64,000 nt of DNA from Myripristis murdjan (taxonomy: Eukaryota > Chordata > Actinopteri > Holocentriformes > Holocentridae), in NCBI RefSeq assembly GCF_902150065.1, contig NC_043986.1:14164890-14228889 (forward strand). The letters run 5' to 3'. Positions 62,501-64,000 of the stretch are shown here, one piece after another. The translations under genes were made by a program, and so were the position numbers. A model generated the notes under the pieces. That model was given only the letters and a program-made list of their open reading frames with translations, did not search any database and had not been told where the DNA came from. Numbering within the stretch: the stretch's first letter is position 1; every line of letters starts with the position of its first letter.

Positions 62501-64000
62501 ATACAAAAATACCAAAATATGAAGGTAACACTGAGATACTGACCAAATTCTGGTTATTTTAACTGTGTTTTATCTCCAATAGTAGAAATAACTCCCATGT
62601 GGATTAATATGTACACTTTTTCAATATTCCAGTTGTAGAACCTCATGGTCAGGCCCAGACCTGTGGAAAACGGGGCAGCTTAGAAGATGTGGAAAAAAAG
62701 GAAAACAAGCCAAAGGAGAGAGCTTTCAAACCTACCAAGAAAGACAATCGGAGCATCAAGAATAAGAGTATAAACCGTGCAATTTGTGACACAGGTACAC
62801 ATAACCCCAGTTTTACTTTACATCACCTTTAATTTCAAGTGATTGTGAAAAGTCAGTATTTTTTATCAGAGCTCTCTTCTTCACCTCCCATACAGACAAC
62901 TTAATATATTTGCTGGATTTGGAAAAATGATTTAAATTGAACTTAGTTAGGTCTAGAGAAGATTATGTTGCCTTGTAATCAGAATCTTCAGAATTTTACT
63001 GTAGCAATAATGTTGGTGGTATATATGTGGAATAGGAAGTTTTCAAATTGTATAGTGACATTACTGTTCTGTGTTCAACCAGTATAAATTCAAAAAGAGA
63101 GCAACCTAAGACTTTTTGAGTTCTCTTTAAAGTAGGTTTGTGGATGTGGAGAAGTATCCTGTAATGAATGGTCTTTTTGGATATTCTCCAGGCTTTTTTA
63201 TTTTTCTTGTTGCTGTTGAGGTATTTTTCTCCTTTGACCTTGTGAGCCTGTTTGATCTTATGAGTATTTGGCCACAGATTATATATCGTCTGTAGTGTCT
63301 TGCGGAGGTGTTTTTAAAAGATTATTACTCATGTTTCATCTGCTGAGGAACTGCACAGAAACATTTAAATGTGCATAAAAATGGTTACACATCCTGCGTT
63401 CTGTAATAAAATCCACAAGGGATGTGCCAAGATTTTCTAATTTTCAAATAGTCACAAATTTGTAAGAAATTGCTTTGCTTATGTGACCATCAGTTTGTCT
63501 TAAAAAAAAAATCACTTTCTTTTTTTTTAACCAGTGCCTGTAGTAATGCAAGAGCTTATGTTCTCACATGAGTTTTACACGCTCAGTTTGGCTGACTTCC
63601 GAGAAATTATTGATTAAAATATTGATTATTGAATAGCACTTTTTGCCTGAAATGCCCATCACCACTATCCAAATGGGATATGTTCTGTCTTGTTTTTCAT
63701 GCAGTTTAATCTGCTATTCCCCTGATTATGTTCTGTTTAACTGGCCATTTATGAAAGGCTTTTTATGTTTTTGCTTGAAGGGTGCCTTGGAGCTCCTTGT
63801 TTATCCCCAATATATGAATGTAATCTAAATTAGACTTTTCCAATGTGTACATCTTAATGCATCTGTGCTGTCTATATTTCCACAAGTTATTAAGGTGTCC
63901 CCTGAAGGCGGGGTTAGCCATGTGATGTCCTCCAGCATGGTGAGCTCCAGCCACTGGGAGTCTGAAGTTGAGGACGAAGACATGGACACCGATGAGGATG
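45358..64000 (+). CDS. sycp2: Synaptonemal complex protein 2 (partial, C-terminus beyond window)
   Basis: Axial/lateral element protein of meiotic chromosomes, partner of SYCP3. Forty-one exons keep one frame for about 1510 codons (human 1530). Exon starts: 45358, 45516, 45747, 45998, 46220, 46714, 46903, 47141, 47260, 47530, 47788, 48536, 48758, 49332, 49888, 50116, 51248, 51741, 52060, 53320, 53485, 53788, 54073, 55075, 55382, 55514, 55679, 55817, 55961, 56195, 56469, 56644, 57724, 58400, 59147, 60264, 61428, 61864, 62046, 62633, 63887. Human-like blocks: [39 protein letters not shown] and [20 protein letters not shown] in the N-terminal armadillo-like domain; [17 protein letters not shown] in the Spt16M-like domain (about 290-400); then [23 protein letters not shown] with VSWLKES, and HKRHISHAL with RPRKLFKS in the disordered, basic middle. 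The C-terminal coiled coil that binds SYCP3 lies past the edge. Confidence 0.96.
45876..45997 (+). other. Candidate AT-AC intron of sycp2
   Basis: After GTCAAAAAG the sequence reads ATAAGTATAT, and just before ATGTTGCATTGG it reads TGTGCAC. Removing AT...AC joins QGLVKK to MLHWFEK, which matches human QGLIQK-MVAWFEK with no gap. No GT donor or AG acceptor gives this junction. ATAAGT with AC is the pattern of rare U2-type AT-AC introns. No U12 branch motif (TCCTTAAC) is visible before the acceptor. The GT-AG alternative (AA|GTATAT to GATAG|AAAC) keeps frame but adds seven residues. Confidence 0.65.
49141..49258. mobile_element. Short MITE-like element, 118 bp
   Basis: The ends GGGGCTCTAGTTTC and, on the other strand, GGGGTTCTAGTTTC match at 13 of 14 bases. 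The interior is GC-rich with CpG steps, unlike the surrounding intron. It sits in sycp2 intron 13. I find no clear target duplication, so the superfamily is unassigned. Confidence 0.55.
52385..52640. repeat. Older dispersed repeat interrupted by the Tc1-like MITE
   Basis: CAGGGTTCCCACAGGTCATG then two close copies of GTCATGGAATTTT make a start common in fish repeats. After the MITE, GGTCATGGAAATTCAACATT and GTCATGGGCAGTG (53115-53150) resume the same style of sequence. The class of this older repeat is unclear. Confidence 0.45.
52641..53112. mobile_element. Tc1/mariner-type MITE with long inverted repeats
   Basis: TA dinucleotides flank the unit (52639-52640 and 53113-53114). The ends CACTCCTGATCAAAATTTTA and its complement pair over roughly 165 bases, including AGAAATGGGAGTGAGACAAA and TTGCAAACAACCATTAAACT on each side. 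The unpaired centre is about 140 bases. It has no transposase frame. It lies in sycp2 intron 19 and can fold into a long hairpin. Confidence 0.82.
53596..53725. repeat. Compound GT / GCGT microsatellite in sycp2 intron 21
   Basis: A GT tract with two short CTGTGCGTCTGTGTCTGC-type interruptions is followed by about a dozen GCGT units and GTGCGCGCACGCGTGC. The whole stretch alternates purine and pyrimidine. Several apparent open frames across it (THTHTH, VCVCVC) are not genes. Confidence 0.95.
54003..54032. repeat. AT-rich simple repeat
   Basis: Imperfect TATATA runs in sycp2 intron 22, shortly before the acceptor of exon 23. Confidence 0.75.
59550..59582. repeat. AT dinucleotide microsatellite
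   Basis: About 16 uninterrupted AT units in sycp2 intron 35. Confidence 0.95.

Overview
The window is nuclear DNA of a ray-finned fish, most likely a percomorph. It is AT-rich, has multi-exon genes with GT-AG introns, many CA/GT microsatellites, and repeats typical of fish (L2/CR1/Rex-like LINEs, a piggyBac-type TTAA element, Tc1/mariner and other MITEs). The genes read best as fish orthologues of human chromosome 20 genes. All exon boundaries were worked out by hand from splice signals, reading-frame phase and remembered human protein sequences; no search was run.

Layout. 1-10679: no gene recognised, mostly unique AT-rich sequence with simple repeats. 10680-18650 (minus strand): edn3, an endothelin-3 precursor in four coding exons, with a 6.2 kb intron holding a tandem duplication. 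18966-33478: gene-poor stretch with a piggyBac-type MITE, two LINE remnants (one carrying an inserted palindrome, the other a nested LINE tail), other dispersed repeats, long CA and CT microsatellites, and an inverted copy of two sycp2 exons. 33479-37675 (plus): ttll9, complete in 14 exons. 39569-41586 (minus): fam217b, complete in 4 coding exons, tail-to-tail with ttll9. 42836-43756 (plus): ppp1r3d, one coding exon, head-to-head with fam217b. 45358 to the window end (plus): sycp2, 41 exons visible covering about 1510 codons; only the C-terminal part is outside the window.

The block fam217b-ppp1r3d-sycp2 keeps the order and relative orientation of human 20q13.33, and edn3 also maps to human 20q13. 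ttll9 lies on 20q11 in human, so its place here reflects rearrangement within an old linkage group. The genes do not form a pathway: edn3 makes a secreted peptide (neural crest and pigment cells in vertebrates), ttll9 modifies axonemal tubulin, ppp1r3d targets protein phosphatase 1 to glycogen, sycp2 builds the meiotic chromosome axis, and fam217b has no settled function.

Most interesting observations: (1) a candidate AT-AC intron in sycp2 (45876-45997), where AT-AC splicing restores exact alignment to the human protein and GT-AG splicing would add seven residues; (2) an inverted copy, clearly similar and including intron, of sycp2 exons 20-21 about 20 kb away, with a dinucleotide repeat beside both copies; (3) a near-perfect RFX X-box just upstream of ttll9; (4) a CpG-bearing palindrome inside a LINE 3' tail; (5) two neighbouring sycp2 exons that look duplicated, the first probably using a GC donor.
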